64,000 nucleotides of DNA from UBA12087 sp964370815 (GCA_964370815.1 CAYJKQ010000010.1:1-64000), one strand, 5' to 3'; positions 8,913 to 18,013 are shown, counted from the stretch's first letter. Notes: generated by a model not told the origin, from the sequence alone. Numbers and translations are program-made.

Positions 8913-9620
8913 CTACTTTGGTTCCTTGCAGATGATAATGCTGCCATCATAAGTGCCTGCGAATAATGGAAGACCCAGGTAAGGGGACGGATCTAACGTG
9001 TTTCTGATCTCAAGTTCGTTCAGGAATTTTCCCTGGCCGTCATCCTTTACGATCGAGAAATGTAAATGGACGCCAACCGGGTTGTTCGGGTCACCGGAAA
9101 AGTTTCCCTGCCAACCCAACAGCGTTCCCGCTTCGACAAATTTTTCTGTGGTATCTGCTGGGAATTCTGATGAGATAAAAGAATTTCCGGATTGATCTGC
9201 CATATGGGTGTAATACACCCATATCTGCCTCCCGGGTTGCAGGGGATCATTTTCCACACGCACGATCACAGAAGATTTCCAGTCCGGCAGCCGCGTCAGG
9301 TAACCTGGATAAGCTGCAACAACTGGGGTTTCGTTCACTCCGGTCCCTGCAAATATATCAATACCCTGGTGACTGTGACCGACCTTGAACGAGTCATCCC
9401 ACAGGTAACCGATGAAGCCACTCGTAGGTAGAAGAAAAGGGGCTTCACCGCAGCGCTCCCCGGCCTGGATGCCCCACTCCGCATGATCTTTGGAATTCCG
9501 TAGCCATTCACGTACATACAGGGAACGGATAGCGGAGGGTCGCAGACTGCGATAGGCATAAATTCCCAATCCTGCTAGAACTCCAACCAGTATGAAAATG
9601 ACCCAGATCCGTTTTGCCAT
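8913..9620 (-). CDS. M23-family metallopeptidase, membrane-anchored
   Basis: A single N-terminal hydrophobic helix (WVIFILVGVLAGLGIYAY) is followed by an extracellular LytM/M23 peptidase domain. The zinc ligands are visible in HQGIDIFAG (His, Asp) and HLHFS (His-x-His). M23 enzymes cleave peptidoglycan cross-links or other glycine-rich peptides, although this copy has unusual insertions between motifs. Start choice is uncertain: the ATG at 9620 gives a clean signal anchor, and an in-frame ATG at 9644 lacks a ribosome site. A TATAAT (9626-9631 on the minus strand) lies just upstream of 9620, which could mean a nearly leaderless transcript. It is the first gene of the four-gene minus-strand run. 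Confidence 0.8.
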   Translation of the reverse strand: MAKRIWVIFILVGVLAGLGIYAYRSLRPSAIRSLYVREWLRNSKDHAEWGIQAGERCGEAPFLLPTSGFIGYLWDDSFKVGHSHQGIDIFAGTGVNETPVVAAYPGYLTRLPDWKSSVIVRVENDPLQPGRQIWVYYTHMADQSGNSFISSEFPADTTEKFVEAGTLLGWQGNFSGDPNNPVGVHLHFSIVKDDGQGKFLNELEIRNTLDPSPYLGLPLFAGTYDGSIIICKEPK

Positions 9621-9856
9621 ATTCCCGATTATACCCTTTGGCATGTGGGAGTGGAAAAAGTACCGAAAGTTGTGAATTTTTGTTTATTAGTAAAGTTCAC
9701 CTGCATCAAGAAGTGATTCTGGCACAAACCGGAAAAATTTGATCAGTTTTGTAAAATAACTTGCAATTAAAGCTATTTTTATATATACTGTTTTTCATCC
9801 ACCTTACAATTTTGATTGGTAAGGATTCTAACCCAACCCCAAAGGAGAAACAAAGT

Positions 9857-11233
9857 ATGTTTAAACGAATCGTTCTAAGTATTTTAGTTATTTCTGCATT
9901 ACTTGCCAGCAGCGTACCTGCCTTGGCTGCCAAAGGTAACAATACGATTGGAGTCAATGTACTCCTGAATACCAATATTACCAATAAAATAATCAGGGAT
10001 CTTGGTACTATTGGAAAAGTGAATGATGTTGTTTATGAGATCAAAGCTCTGACCATGCAGATCAAGGCGGGCGATCTGGCAACCCTGCTGGCGCGACCCT
10101 ATGTCGCCTCCGCCAATCCAGATGCAGTCCGCAATGGTGCACCGGTGGATACCGTACTTGCAACAGACTTCTCAGATGGTTTAAGTACTTGGGATCTGGA
10201 TGCCATTAATGTCACCGATTTCGGTTTCGATAATCGCCAGGTGGCTTTTGATGGTGCTGGTGTCTACGTCGCAGTGTTGGACACCGGTTTAGTGGATGCC
10301 TGGCGCCAGTACTTCCCTGAAGAACGTATCGCTGAAGAATATGCCAAATCGTTTGGTGGCGGCGGCGGAGAAGTTGGCAATGTATCCGAGCAGCCCAACA
10401 AATGGGAACACGACCAGAACTCGCACGGCACCCACGTCACCAGCACGATCTTGGGCTATAACCTGGGAGGTACCCCAATCAATGGTGTTGCACCAATGGC
10501 GACTATCATCCCGGTCAAGGTTCTCAATCAGAACGGCTCCGGTTGGTCTTCAGTGGTTGCCCGTGGAATAACTTATGTTGGAGATCTGAAGGCAGGTCCC
10601 CTGGCAGATTACCCGGTGGTTATTAACATGAGCCTGGGTGGACCTTCCCTGGATAGTATGGAAAAAGCTGCCATTGATTATGCCATTGCACAGGGTGTCA
10701 TCATTGTGGCATCGGCGGGTAATGAAGGCGAGGCAGGCATGGGCTACCCCGGTGCCTATGCTCCCGTCATCTCCGTAGCCGCATCAGGCTGGATATGGGA
10801 ATGGAGACCTGCAGGGAATGGTTCATGGTGGTGGAATCTTAATGTTGCTGAACCCACAAATCCAGCCCAGTTCTACATTACTGACTTTTCCAGCCGTGCA
10901 TTAGCAGGCCAGGATCTTGATGTGGCTGCCCCCGGCTCATGGGTGGTGGGACCTTATCAAGTGAATAGTGGACAGGTTTCCTATTACTTCCTCGGTGGTA
11001 CTTCCATGGCCAGCCCGCATGTGGCCGGGATCGTGGCTCTCATGGCTCAGAAAAAATTAACTCTGTCAGCGACAGAAGCAGAAGGAATTCTTGTAGGATC
11101 AGCTATTTATCTTGCTCCTGGTTGTCGAAATGTCTATGGACCCAGTGGTGGGTTTGAGTCAGTTTGTTGGGATTCGGATGCGACCGGCTCTGGTCTGACA
11201 ACTGCTGACGCTGCATTGGCAGCAACACCGTAA
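9857..11233 (+). CDS. Secreted subtilisin-like serine protease (S8)
   Basis: 458 residues. The ATG at 9857 is preceded by AAAGGAG with good spacing and begins a classic signal peptide (FKRIVLSILVISALLASSVPALAA). A propeptide-like segment (about 25-110) precedes the S8 catalytic domain. The triad is complete: Asp142 (VLDTG), His190 (SHGTHV) and Ser383 (GGTSMASPHVAG); the oxyanion Asn is in ASAGNEG. There is no membrane anchor or extra C-terminal domain, so the mature enzyme is probably released. The frame continues upstream to 9761, but that extension would bury the signal peptide and lacks a ribosome site. A strong terminator follows. Confidence 0.93.
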   Translation: MFKRIVLSILVISALLASSVPALAAKGNNTIGVNVLLNTNITNKIIRDLGTIGKVNDVVYEIKALTMQIKAGDLATLLARPYVASANPDAVRNGAPVDTVLATDFSDGLSTWDLDAINVTDFGFDNRQVAFDGAGVYVAVLDTGLVDAWRQYFPEERIAEEYAKSFGGGGGEVGNVSEQPNKWEHDQNSHGTHVTSTILGYNLGGTPINGVAPMATIIPVKVLNQNGSGWSSVVARGITYVGDLKAGPLADYPVVINMSLGGPSLDSMEKAAIDYAIAQGVIIVASAGNEGEAGMGYPGAYAPVISVAASGWIWEWRPAGNGSWWWNLNVAEPTNPAQFYITDFSSRALAGQDLDVAAPGSWVVGPYQVNSGQVSYYFLGGTSMASPHVAGIVALMAQKKLTLSATEAEGILVGSAIYLAPGCRNVYGPSGGFESVCWDSDATGSGLTTADAALAATP

Positions 11234-11265
11234 GCTTGGAAAAACCGTTTATTGTTTGTTTCTTA

Positions 11266-11298
11266 GCCACCGCAGGTTTTCCTGCGGTGGCATTTTCT
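11266..11298 (+). terminator. Intrinsic terminator
   Basis: An 11-bp GC-rich stem GCCACCGCAGG / CCTGCGGTGGC with a TTTT loop is followed by ATTTTCTT, downstream of the subtilase gene. Confidence 0.9.
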
Positions 11299-11396
11299 TA
11301 TAAAATTACAATCTCTTGTTAGCATTAATCTAATATCTGCCAGTTAAGATTGGTACATATCGAAAACAATATTGGTATATTCAACAAGGAGATAAA

Positions 11397-11807
11397 ATGA
11401 ACTACTATATTAACCCCAATCAGATCAATCATCGTATGGCTCGCCGCATGATGGCTCATGCCCACGCTGCTGAATGTGAATCAAACCGGGATTACAGCCT
11501 GGCTGTGAATATTCAAGGCAGTGATGATGAATTCGTCCTATCTGCCCTGGTGCCTGGTCTGAAAGCGGAAGATCTGAACATCCAGATCCTCGAAGATGTC
11601 GTCACCATTGATGGTGAATACAAACAGGATGACAGCGAATTCCTGATGCGCGAACTCCCACATGGGTCCTTCCGCCGCAGCTTGCGCCTGCCATCCCCAG
11701 TGGATGCCAAGAAAGCTGAAGCCAGGATTGAAGAAGGTGTTTTGACACTCACCCTGCCCAAAGCTGAATCAGCCAAGCCTCGCACCATAAAAATTGCTGC
11801 CAAATAA
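11397..11807 (+). CDS. Hsp20-family small heat-shock protein
   Basis: 136 residues with a central alpha-crystallin domain (about 40-125). The conserved GVLTLTLPKAE motif closes the domain, and a short Lys-rich C-terminal tail with a TIKI sequence resembles the I-x-I oligomerisation motif. It acts as an ATP-independent holdase for unfolding proteins in the cytoplasm. AAGGAG precedes the ATG. No CIRCE or other recognised heat-shock operator was seen upstream. The gene is monocistronic between two terminators. Confidence 0.92.
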   Translation: MNYYINPNQINHRMARRMMAHAHAAECESNRDYSLAVNIQGSDDEFVLSALVPGLKAEDLNIQILEDVVTIDGEYKQDDSEFLMRELPHGSFRRSLRLPSPVDAKKAEARIEEGVLTLTLPKAESAKPRTIKIAAK

Positions 11808-11824
11808 CCCGAAAATGATCCTTA

Positions 11825-11854
11825 AAACTCCCCCAATTTTCGGGGGAGTTTTTG
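11825..11854 (+). terminator. Intrinsic terminator
   Basis: Stem AACTCCCCC / GGGGGAGTT with a seven-base loop, then TTTTG, just after the hsp20 gene. Confidence 0.9.
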
Positions 11855-12046
11855 CTATTTGGAATTATAATTCTCTTAAAATAATGCAGCAGATACCGGG
11901 GATGCGTCCCCTGATCATGGGAAAGCACATCCCCCATCTATAATTGCATTCGACGAATTTTTATTTAATAAGGCTTTGTTCCCAAAAACTCATAATGATA
12001 TGTGATAATTAGTAGATTATGTGATCAAATTTCTGGAGAAACAATC

Positions 12047-12289
12047 TTGAATAATAAAAAAGTAGTTGAGATGCATGGCTGCATCGTATGTGCCAGAGTA
12101 TTTGATGTCCTTATTGTATTCTCCTCAGATGGCAGGCTGGTGGATTATTCCGTGAACAGCCCGGATGCCTACTGCATAAAGGAAATGGACCATGTGCTGG
12201 TCGCCTGCAATTCCCATAACAAAAGGGAGATTGATTCAGCAATAAAAAGATGGCGATCCAGGAGTGTTGAAGATTTGGATGAAGATTAA
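12047..12289 (+). CDS. Small protein of unknown function
   Basis: 80 residues from a TTG at 12047, chosen because GGAG lies 8 nt upstream; the frame is open back to 12002 but has no ribosome site there. The sequence has a CIVC pair near residue 13, a central beta-like segment (VFDVLIVFSSDGRLVDYSV) and a charged C-terminal helix ending DLDED. No family was recognised. It could be a small metal- or nucleic-acid-binding protein, but nothing proves it. Confidence 0.5.
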   Translation: MNNKKVVEMHGCIVCARVFDVLIVFSSDGRLVDYSVNSPDAYCIKEMDHVLVACNSHNKREIDSAIKRWRSRSVEDLDED

Positions 12290-12374
12290 CAAATGGAAAT
12301 AATCCAGGTCAAATTTAAGGGTTTTACACAATTTGCATTTATCTAAATATGTAAATTTCGGATAAGGAGATCAT

Positions 12375-13199
12375 ATGGTACGAAAGATATTTTCTGGGAT
12401 CCTGATAGCGATATGCTCGATTATGCTTGCCTTGAGTATTTCTGGGATCGTGTTGGTTTGGAAGTACAAGCAGCCACTAACTCAAACCACAACAGCCTTG
12501 TTACAGTCAATTGACCAGGAGTTGGCACAGGCTCAAACCGCTTTTCAAGCTGCCAGGCTCGAATTGGAGCGTACCTTGCGTCTCGTCGAGTCCGCTGAGG
12601 TCAGCATGGAAGCTTTGAAAGATGAATTTGCCCTGGTGAAGTCATTTTTTGATAATACAACAGGTGTCCTGGACGATCAGTTGCTACCCGGTTTGATCAA
12701 TACCAGGGGAAAGATCGACCAAGCTAAAACCTCATTACAAGGGTTGCGCGATAAACTGGATGAGATCAACAAGATGATCGCTTACCTGGATCTGAATTTG
12801 CCCGGCGATCAGGTACTTGGTGATCTGATCGCCAGTGCTGATTCGCTGGATGGTCAGATCGTCGCCGTGCAGAATTTGGTAAAATCAGCATCCACTTTCG
12901 TAAGCGATGCCTCCTACCTGATGGGTAGTGATTTTACAGAGACAAAGACCAACCTTCAGAATTTTCTCGCAATTGTAAATGAATATGATCAGAAGCTTGT
13001 TGATTGGAGAGACCGCCTGGCTGAGTTGCTTGTTTCTCTGCCTGGTTGGATCAGGAGTACTTCCATAGGTCTGACAGTATTCCTGGCCTGGTTCGGTATT
13101 TCCCAGGTCAGTATGATCCTGCACGGATTTGCAGCCTGGCCGGGTGGCTATCCGGCGGTTGTGCTGCGAAAACCTGCGGAAGATAGCGTTATAGACTGA
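12375..13199 (+). CDS. Membrane protein with two end TM helices and a coiled-coil middle
   Basis: 274 residues with AAGGAG before the ATG. One transmembrane helix lies at residues 8-30 and a second near 228-252. Between them is a long helical region rich in Gln, Ala, Leu and Glu heptads (about 35-215), predicted to form an extracytoplasmic coiled coil if both ends are membrane-embedded. No enzyme motif was seen. It may act as a structural or scaffolding envelope protein. Confidence 0.65.
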   Translation: MVRKIFSGILIAICSIMLALSISGIVLVWKYKQPLTQTTTALLQSIDQELAQAQTAFQAARLELERTLRLVESAEVSMEALKDEFALVKSFFDNTTGVLDDQLLPGLINTRGKIDQAKTSLQGLRDKLDEINKMIAYLDLNLPGDQVLGDLIASADSLDGQIVAVQNLVKSASTFVSDASYLMGSDFTETKTNLQNFLAIVNEYDQKLVDWRDRLAELLVSLPGWIRSTSIGLTVFLAWFGISQVSMILHGFAAWPGGYPAVVLRKPAEDSVID

Positions 13200-13236
13200 A
13201 AGATACCCCATCTCCCTCGAAGAATTAAGTATTCAC

Positions 13237-13269
13237 AAAAAAAGATACTGCTAACCAGTATCTTTTTTT
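13237..13269. terminator. Bidirectional intrinsic terminator
   Basis: Stem AAAGATACTG / CAGTATCTTT with a CTAAC loop, flanked by an A run on one side and a T run on the other, between convergent genes. Confidence 0.9.
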
Positions 13270-13330
13270 GATTTCATTAGTGGGGAAGATCAGCATTGGA
13301 AATCCGCGCAGAAAACAATTAAATCAAGCG

Positions 13331-13855
13331 CTATTTTTGTTTTCCAAATCCCATACGGGACAGCAATTTGTCTTTCTTAACAAACTGATGGTACGCCCAT
13401 CCACCTACATGTACGATTATCAGAACCGATAAGAAAATGGCGATGTACTTGTGTCCGTAGCGGGCTGGAAATGCAAAGAAGTCAACCGGAAGGCTGGCTC
13501 CAGGGGTATTTAAGCCAGCTTGTGATGCTATTCCCATGCCAGCGATTGCCATAGTGATCACAGTCACATATAACAATGCATGCACAAGACCTGCGAGTTT
13601 ATTGATCAGCGACGAGCCGGAATCCACAGCTGTGGGTCTTTTGGTCATGTAGCGGGTGTATAAACGTGCGATCATCAGAAAAAGGATCAACGTTCCCAAA
13701 GTCATGTGGATATCCAATGGCACCAGTTTGGAGGGGGTATTGGGCAAGCCTTTTAAGAAAATTCCTGCAGCCAATGCTGCAAAAACAAGCAATGCGATCA
13801 ACCAGTGCAGAAAAACAAGCAATGGATGATACCGCTCAGGGGTTGTATTAGACAT
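13331..13855 (-). CDS. Cytochrome b561 (bacterial, di-haem)
   Basis: 174 residues, four transmembrane helices. Candidate haem-ligand histidines are in VFLHWLIALL (His17), DIHMTLG (about 50), GLVHALLY (about 90) and IIVHVGGWAYH (about 150). This matches the bacterial b561 family, which passes electrons between quinol and a partner or superoxide in the membrane. It stands alone, with a terminator after it shared with the convergent gene. Confidence 0.88.
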   Translation of the reverse strand: MSNTTPERYHPLLVFLHWLIALLVFAALAAGIFLKGLPNTPSKLVPLDIHMTLGTLILFLMIARLYTRYMTKRPTAVDSGSSLINKLAGLVHALLYVTVITMAIAGMGIASQAGLNTPGASLPVDFFAFPARYGHKYIAIFLSVLIIVHVGGWAYHQFVKKDKLLSRMGFGKQK

Positions 13856-14069
13856 ATGAAATCCTTAACAAGATGAGTTTATTAACGAGCTCAATTTACA
13901 TTGACAAAATAAGTGTCAGGTTAAATAACCCTTTGATCTTGGGTAGATAAAAGAAATATAATAACGTGGTACTTTTTTGCCGGATTCAATGGAAATCAGG
14001 AAAGTGGGGTTCATCTCGATGGATATGAAAATATTCCTATAGTTCCTGGAAGTTATCTTCTCGTCTTGA

Positions 14070-14300
14070 TCATCCTGCCAGGCTGAGATAGACCGTATTG
14101 CTGCGGGTACTGAAACCTGCCCAGTAAGTGTTCCCATCCACCGTGAACTCTTGCAGAGTAACCTCCCTTCCTACCTCATCAGTTTGTTCCACGAACGTAG
14201 ATTTCCAATCCGCTATTCGTATGACCTTATAGTCCCCAAATTCAACCTTATTACTACGATTGTACTCCTCCACAATCTCCAATAACTGATCGTTGTTCAT
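14070..14300 (-). CDS. Small protein of unknown function
   Basis: 76 residues from the ATG at 14300, which has GGAG 5 nt upstream. The open frame extends to 14378 but without a better site. The N-terminus is an amphipathic helix (NNDQLLEIVEEYNRSNK) and the rest looks beta-rich, ending NTVYLSLAG. No signal peptide, TM segment or known motif was seen. Confidence 0.5.
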   Translation of the reverse strand: MNNDQLLEIVEEYNRSNKVEFGDYKVIRIADWKSTFVEQTDEVGREVTLQEFTVDGNTYWAGFSTRSNTVYLSLAG

Positions 14301-14706
14301 ATGATCTCCATATGCTGTATTTATGATAAGCGCTTGATCTGCTTGTAGCAACCTTAAGAAGCACCCCTCCAACCTCACAAGTTCCAGGACAATTGATACA
14401 CTTTCATTATACTGGTATTTCTTGTTACACTTGTCACATCTTTCTAACTTTAAAATTTTTTAATGAATAGGATAATCCCAAATCCTTTCCCTTAAGTTGG
14501 TTTTCGTTTATAAATGGTTAATGCTTGGACCCTAAAGGTTTACCCGGAAAAATTGAGGTATCGACAGCATGAATGCAGGCAAAACGTTCGAAATCTTCTG
14601 CCAGAGAAACCTTTAGGGTCTTGACCGAGCTGTTGCAATAAACGGCTTAAAATCATCAATTGTTGATGATCGGAAACATAATTCAGTTTTAGCTGAAAGG
14701 CATCCA
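14301..14706. other. Intergenic gap carrying repeat copy A
   Basis: No gene is supported. The only structured part is the inverted-repeat element at 14528-14639. The divergent promoters of the flanking genes should lie here but no clear -35/-10 pair was identified. Confidence 0.5.
14528..14639 (+). repeat. Interspersed inverted-end repeat, copy A
   Basis: Perfect 14-bp terminal inverted repeats GACCCTAAAGGTTT (14528-14541) and AAACCTTTAGGGTC (14607-14620) flank a core containing TCGACAGCATGA and CTTCTGCCAGAG. A tail TTGACCGAGCTGTT follows the right end. Related copies lie at 26820, 34788 and 36434 (inverted). Confidence 0.8.
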
Positions 14707-16101
14707 ATGACCATACCAACCAAGATCGTCGTTATCGGTGCAGGAAGCGCCTCCTTTGGGGAAAATACACTTTCTGCCCTGATGCACTCTAAAGTTCTGC
14801 GAGGTAGCACACTGGTTCTGGTGGATCGGAATCCAGACACGCTCAAGATCATAAAACGTCTGGCAGAGCGTCTCAACAAAGAGTGGGATTCCGGAATAAG
14901 GATCACAACTGCTACTCACCACCGTGATGATCTTGAAGGGGCGCATTTTGTCGTATCAGCCATTGAAGTTGGGGCGCGTGAGGGTTTGTGGAAAACAGAC
15001 TTTGAGATCCCGCTAAAATATGGCATAAGGCAGCCGTATGCAGAAAATGGCGGACCTGGTGGTTTTGCCCATGCTGCTCGAAATATTCTCCCGGTCATGG
15101 AGATCGCACACGACATGGAAGTTGCCTGCCCGCAAGCCTGGTTCATAAATTTTACAAACCCGATGATCCGTATTTGCGATGCCATCAATCATCATACCAG
15201 GATCAAGGCTGTCGGGTTGTGCCACCAGATATATATTGCTTACACAATGGTTGGCATTGCTCTGGCCAGGGATCTGGAATTTACCATTCCGGATGGGATC
15301 ACTGGCATGCATGCAGATGTTTTACAAGCTCCACTCCATAACCTTGTCAGGCAGCAGGCAGTTCCGCGCTTGGATATTCGCGCCGCAGGGTTAAACCACT
15401 TCTCATGGGTTCTCTCCATCCATGACCGGATTACGGGAGAAGATCTATATCCCCTCTTCAAACATCGATGGAATGAAATGAATGGGGCTTTTGAGCCATT
15501 GACCAGGCGTGTATTTGATGCCTTTGGCTTGTTCCCGGTCCCTGGTGACACGCACTTATGTGAGTATTTACCATGGGTTTCTGACCCTGTCACGAAACCC
15601 TGGGAAAAATATGCTCTCCGCCTTTATGATTGGGATCTATTTGCTGCTGTTCGAGGATACGAGATCGATAGACTGAAAGAAATGGCTGATGGGCAAAATA
15701 GCCTGGAGGGATTGGAAAACACAGATTCAGAGGGCGCGCTGGAGATCATCGAGAATATAGCATCATCCGCAACTCATTATCATCTGGCTGCCAACCTGCC
15801 CAATGAAGGGCAGATTGCTAACCTGCCATTTGGAGCAACGGTTGAAACGCCTGTTGTTGTGGATGGCTCAGGCGTCCACCCGGTCCATACCGGTCTACTG
15901 CCAGAACCAGTTGCCGAACTTTTGCGTCGCGAGATCGCCGTTTCCCGGTTATGCGTGGATGCGGCAGTAGCAGGTGACCGCGGCAAGGCGTTGCAATGCT
16001 TGCTGCTTGATCCTGTTGTGAATGATATCGAACAGGCCAAGAACATCCTGGATGATTATCTAATAAGTTTCAAGGAATACCTTCCGCAATTTTGGAAATG
16101 A
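14707..16101 (+). CDS. Glycoside hydrolase family 4 protein
   Basis: 464 residues. GH4 enzymes use NAD+ and a divalent metal to cleave alpha- or beta-glycosides by a redox mechanism. The N-terminal NAD site is VIGAGSASFG (residues 9-18). The metal ligands are visible as Cys and His in GLCHQ and a His in GLNHFSW; NFTNPM is the conserved Asn-Pro segment. The CHQ variant of the metal motif does not clearly assign alpha-galactosidase, alpha-glucosidase or alpha-glucuronidase specificity. It is cytoplasmic with no signal peptide. Repeat copy A lies just upstream. Together with the GH1 and GH13 genes in the window it suggests oligosaccharide use. Confidence 0.88.
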   Translation: MTIPTKIVVIGAGSASFGENTLSALMHSKVLRGSTLVLVDRNPDTLKIIKRLAERLNKEWDSGIRITTATHHRDDLEGAHFVVSAIEVGAREGLWKTDFEIPLKYGIRQPYAENGGPGGFAHAARNILPVMEIAHDMEVACPQAWFINFTNPMIRICDAINHHTRIKAVGLCHQIYIAYTMVGIALARDLEFTIPDGITGMHADVLQAPLHNLVRQQAVPRLDIRAAGLNHFSWVLSIHDRITGEDLYPLFKHRWNEMNGAFEPLTRRVFDAFGLFPVPGDTHLCEYLPWVSDPVTKPWEKYALRLYDWDLFAAVRGYEIDRLKEMADGQNSLEGLENTDSEGALEIIENIASSATHYHLAANLPNEGQIANLPFGATVETPVVVDGSGVHPVHTGLLPEPVAELLRREIAVSRLCVDAAVAGDRGKALQCLLLDPVVNDIEQAKNILDDYLISFKEYLPQFWK

Positions 16102-16190
16102 ACCCTTTTCAATAGGCGTAAAAATTGAGATTCCAAGATATACTGGACAATATTTATAAAAAATGTTATAAATATTGTCTGAGGTTAACT

Positions 16191-16742
16191 ATGGAAATAA
16201 AAATTTCACAAATCCAGAAACTAAGACTGCCTTTATTGATCTTATGGATGCTCCTATTGACTGCCTGCGCACCTGCCATTCCTGTGCCTGTTGAGGCATC
16301 TATCGCAACACCGCTGGATAGTGCTCAAATCACCAGCCAGGTTCCCCAGGTGAAAGCAACAGATAACCCGGTTCCAGCAACAGACCAGCCAACCCCGCTA
16401 ATTGTTGCCACCTCGCGGGGTTCAAATTTGGAAGCCACGGACCCATCCACTGTCAACCTTGCATCCGACCGGTTGCAGTTGGTGGAATTCTTCCGCTTTA
16501 CCTGAAGTACCTGCCGTTCCATGGCACCCATCGTGCATGGGTTGGAAGCTGAATATTACGGTAGGATCCAATTTACTTACCTGGATGCCGATGACCAGGC
16601 TACAAGAGATTTTCAACGTACATTGGGGTTTGCTTATCAGCCTGAATTCTACTTGTTGGATGCGTCTGGTAATGTGCTCCAAAAGTGGTTTGGGTCTGTC
16701 TCTGAAGATGAATTCCGGACGGTTTTCGCAATCTACGAATAA
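16191..16742 (+). CDS. Thioredoxin-fold lipoprotein with in-frame TGA at the first redox Cys (candidate selenoprotein)
   Basis: Read straight through one TGA (16503-16505), the frame gives 183 residues. It starts at the ATG 16191 (GAGG 6 nt upstream) with a lipoprotein signal ending LLLTAC. A Pro/Thr-rich linker leads to a thioredoxin domain from LVEFF. The TGA is codon 105, exactly where the first Cys of the CxxC motif belongs: FFRFT-[TGA]-STC-RSMAPI, with Cys108 intact. Downstream the domain is complete, including YLDADD, the cis-Pro segment YQPEFYLLD and the end FAIYE. No other stop or shift occurs. Two readings exist: a selenocysteine UxxC protein, or a single Cys-to-stop mutation. A hairpin sits just behind the TGA, but its loop lacks the usual guanine. 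If TGA is a stop, the product is a 104-residue lipoprotein without a redox site. Confidence 0.6.
16519..16540 (+). promoter_or_regulatory. Hairpin after the in-frame TGA (possible SECIS, unproven)
   Basis: An 8-bp stem with one bulged G, CCATG(G)CAC / GTGCATGG, closes a CCATC loop 22 nt after the TGA. Position and size fit a bacterial SECIS. Against it, the loop has no G in its first two bases, which known bacterial elements usually have. Confidence 0.3.
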
Positions 16743-16766
16743 AATTCTAGTGAAAAGTTTTAATCC

Positions 16767-16808
16767 AAAAAAAATGACCAGCAGGATTGAATTGCTGGTC
16801 ATTTTTTT
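16767..16808. terminator. Bidirectional intrinsic terminator
   Basis: Stem AAAATGACCAGCA / TGCTGGTCATTTT flanked by A and T runs, between the convergent thioredoxin-like and DUF5666 genes. Confidence 0.9.
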
Positions 16809-16822
16809 ATTAATCCCTGTTA

Positions 16823-17278
16823 CTATTTATGAGTTTGGGTCAAATACGCGCCCACGGTGATACGATTAGCCTTCCAGGTATCATTTACATAAATACCATT
16901 CACGCTCACCCTATCATTTATTTGGAGATCTTCAAATGAGATAGGGATGGCAGTTGTCCCAGTCTTAAGTAGATACCTGGTTCCAGTAACAGTTAAAACA
17001 GTGACCAGTTTTCCTCTGCTGGCTTGGACCAGTTTATTGCCGTTGATGACCTTGATGGTTAGAGTTTTCAAAACAGGATCAATGGATTCGATCGTTCCCA
17101 CCATTGCAAATACTTGGCGGGGACTTCGTTGAGCCTGGGAATAAGCAGCCATCGTTCCCTTTCCGCCAACCGGAACATCAGGTCCATTTCCACCTGTCCC
17201 CGGACCTTTGGCGGCCACAGGGATCGCCAAAGCAAATACAGTTACAATTACTAGGATAAGAACTAAACTTTTTTTCAT
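16823..17278 (-). CDS. Secreted DUF5666-like protein
   Basis: 151 residues. The N-terminal signal peptide (KKSLVLILVIVTVFALAIPVAA) is followed by a Gly-rich stretch and a single small beta-barrel domain of DUF5666 type (GTIESIDPVLKTLTIKV ... DRVSVNGIYVND). AAGGAG precedes the ATG. The gene is divergent from the ECF sigma/DUF5667 operon 183 bp away. DUF5666 proteins are often found near such sigma factors, so a shared envelope-stress role is possible. No catalytic residues are apparent. Confidence 0.7.
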   Translation of the reverse strand: MKKSLVLILVIVTVFALAIPVAAKGPGTGGNGPDVPVGGKGTMAAYSQAQRSPRQVFAMVGTIESIDPVLKTLTIKVINGNKLVQASRGKLVTVLTVTGTRYLLKTGTTAIPISFEDLQINDRVSVNGIYVNDTWKANRITVGAYLTQTHK

Positions 17279-17461
17279 GGTATTTTCTCCTTTGTTTTAT
17301 TTGACGATAATTCTTTGTTCAGGATACGGTTTAAAAAAATCGAAAACGTGATACTTACTTTACAATTATGTAATGGCTGTTCATTAAAGATGTCTCCCTG
17401 AACTGCCGGAATAATTGATACAATCACCCGTACCTTATTCAAATTACTTGCGTCTCAGTAT

Positions 17462-18013
17462 ATGGAACGAAGTGTGACCACTGACAAAGATCTCCTGAAA
17501 CTCGCCCGAAAATTCGATCCTGCAACTCTGGCATACATCTATGACATTTACAGCCCGAGTTTATTTCGCTATGCCATGCGGTTAACAGGAGATCAGGACC
17601 TTGCGGAAGAGTGCTTGTCTGAAACCTTCAGCCGTTTTTTACAGTCGTTAAGTTCCCTAAAAGGACCTCAGAATTATTTGCAAGCCTACCTTTTTCGGAT
17701 CGCCCATAACTGGATCGCGGACCATTACAGAAGAAAACCATTCGAACCCGATTTGTTGGATGAACAACAGCCAGATGCAGGTCTTTCACCTGAAGAACTG
17801 CTGGGTTCCAACCTTCAAAATAACTCCCTCAGGAAAGCACTCCTTCAGCTTTCCCCGGACCAGCAAAAAGTAGTTGCTCTAAAATACCTGGAAGGCTTGG
17901 AGAACGTTGAAATTGCCAGGATCCTTGAAAAACCAGTTGGAGCAGTTAAGTCCTTGCAGCATCGTGCACTGACAAATTTAAGAAAGACTATCGATCAAAG
18001 AGATTTATTATGA
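17462..18013 (+). CDS. ECF-family RNA polymerase sigma factor
   Basis: 183 residues with sigma region 2 (LYDIYSP-like segment, DQDLAEECLSETFSRFL, QAYLFRIAHNWIADHYRR) and region 4 (LSPDQQKVVALKYLEGLENVEIARILEKPVGAVKSLQHRAL). It directs transcription of an unknown regulon. Its TGA overlaps the ATG of the next gene by 4 bp (ATGA), so the two are translationally coupled and the downstream protein is probably its membrane anti-sigma factor. Confidence 0.92.
   Translation: MERSVTTDKDLLKLARKFDPATLAYIYDIYSPSLFRYAMRLTGDQDLAEECLSETFSRFLQSLSSLKGPQNYLQAYLFRIAHNWIADHYRRKPFEPDLLDEQQPDAGLSPEELLGSNLQNNSLRKALLQLSPDQQKVVALKYLEGLENVEIARILEKPVGAVKSLQHRALTNLRKTIDQRDLL

Noticed and set aside
9761..9856. Longer N-terminus for the subtilase
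   Set aside because: It puts 32 residues in front of a perfect signal peptide, while AAAGGAG precedes the ATG at 9857.
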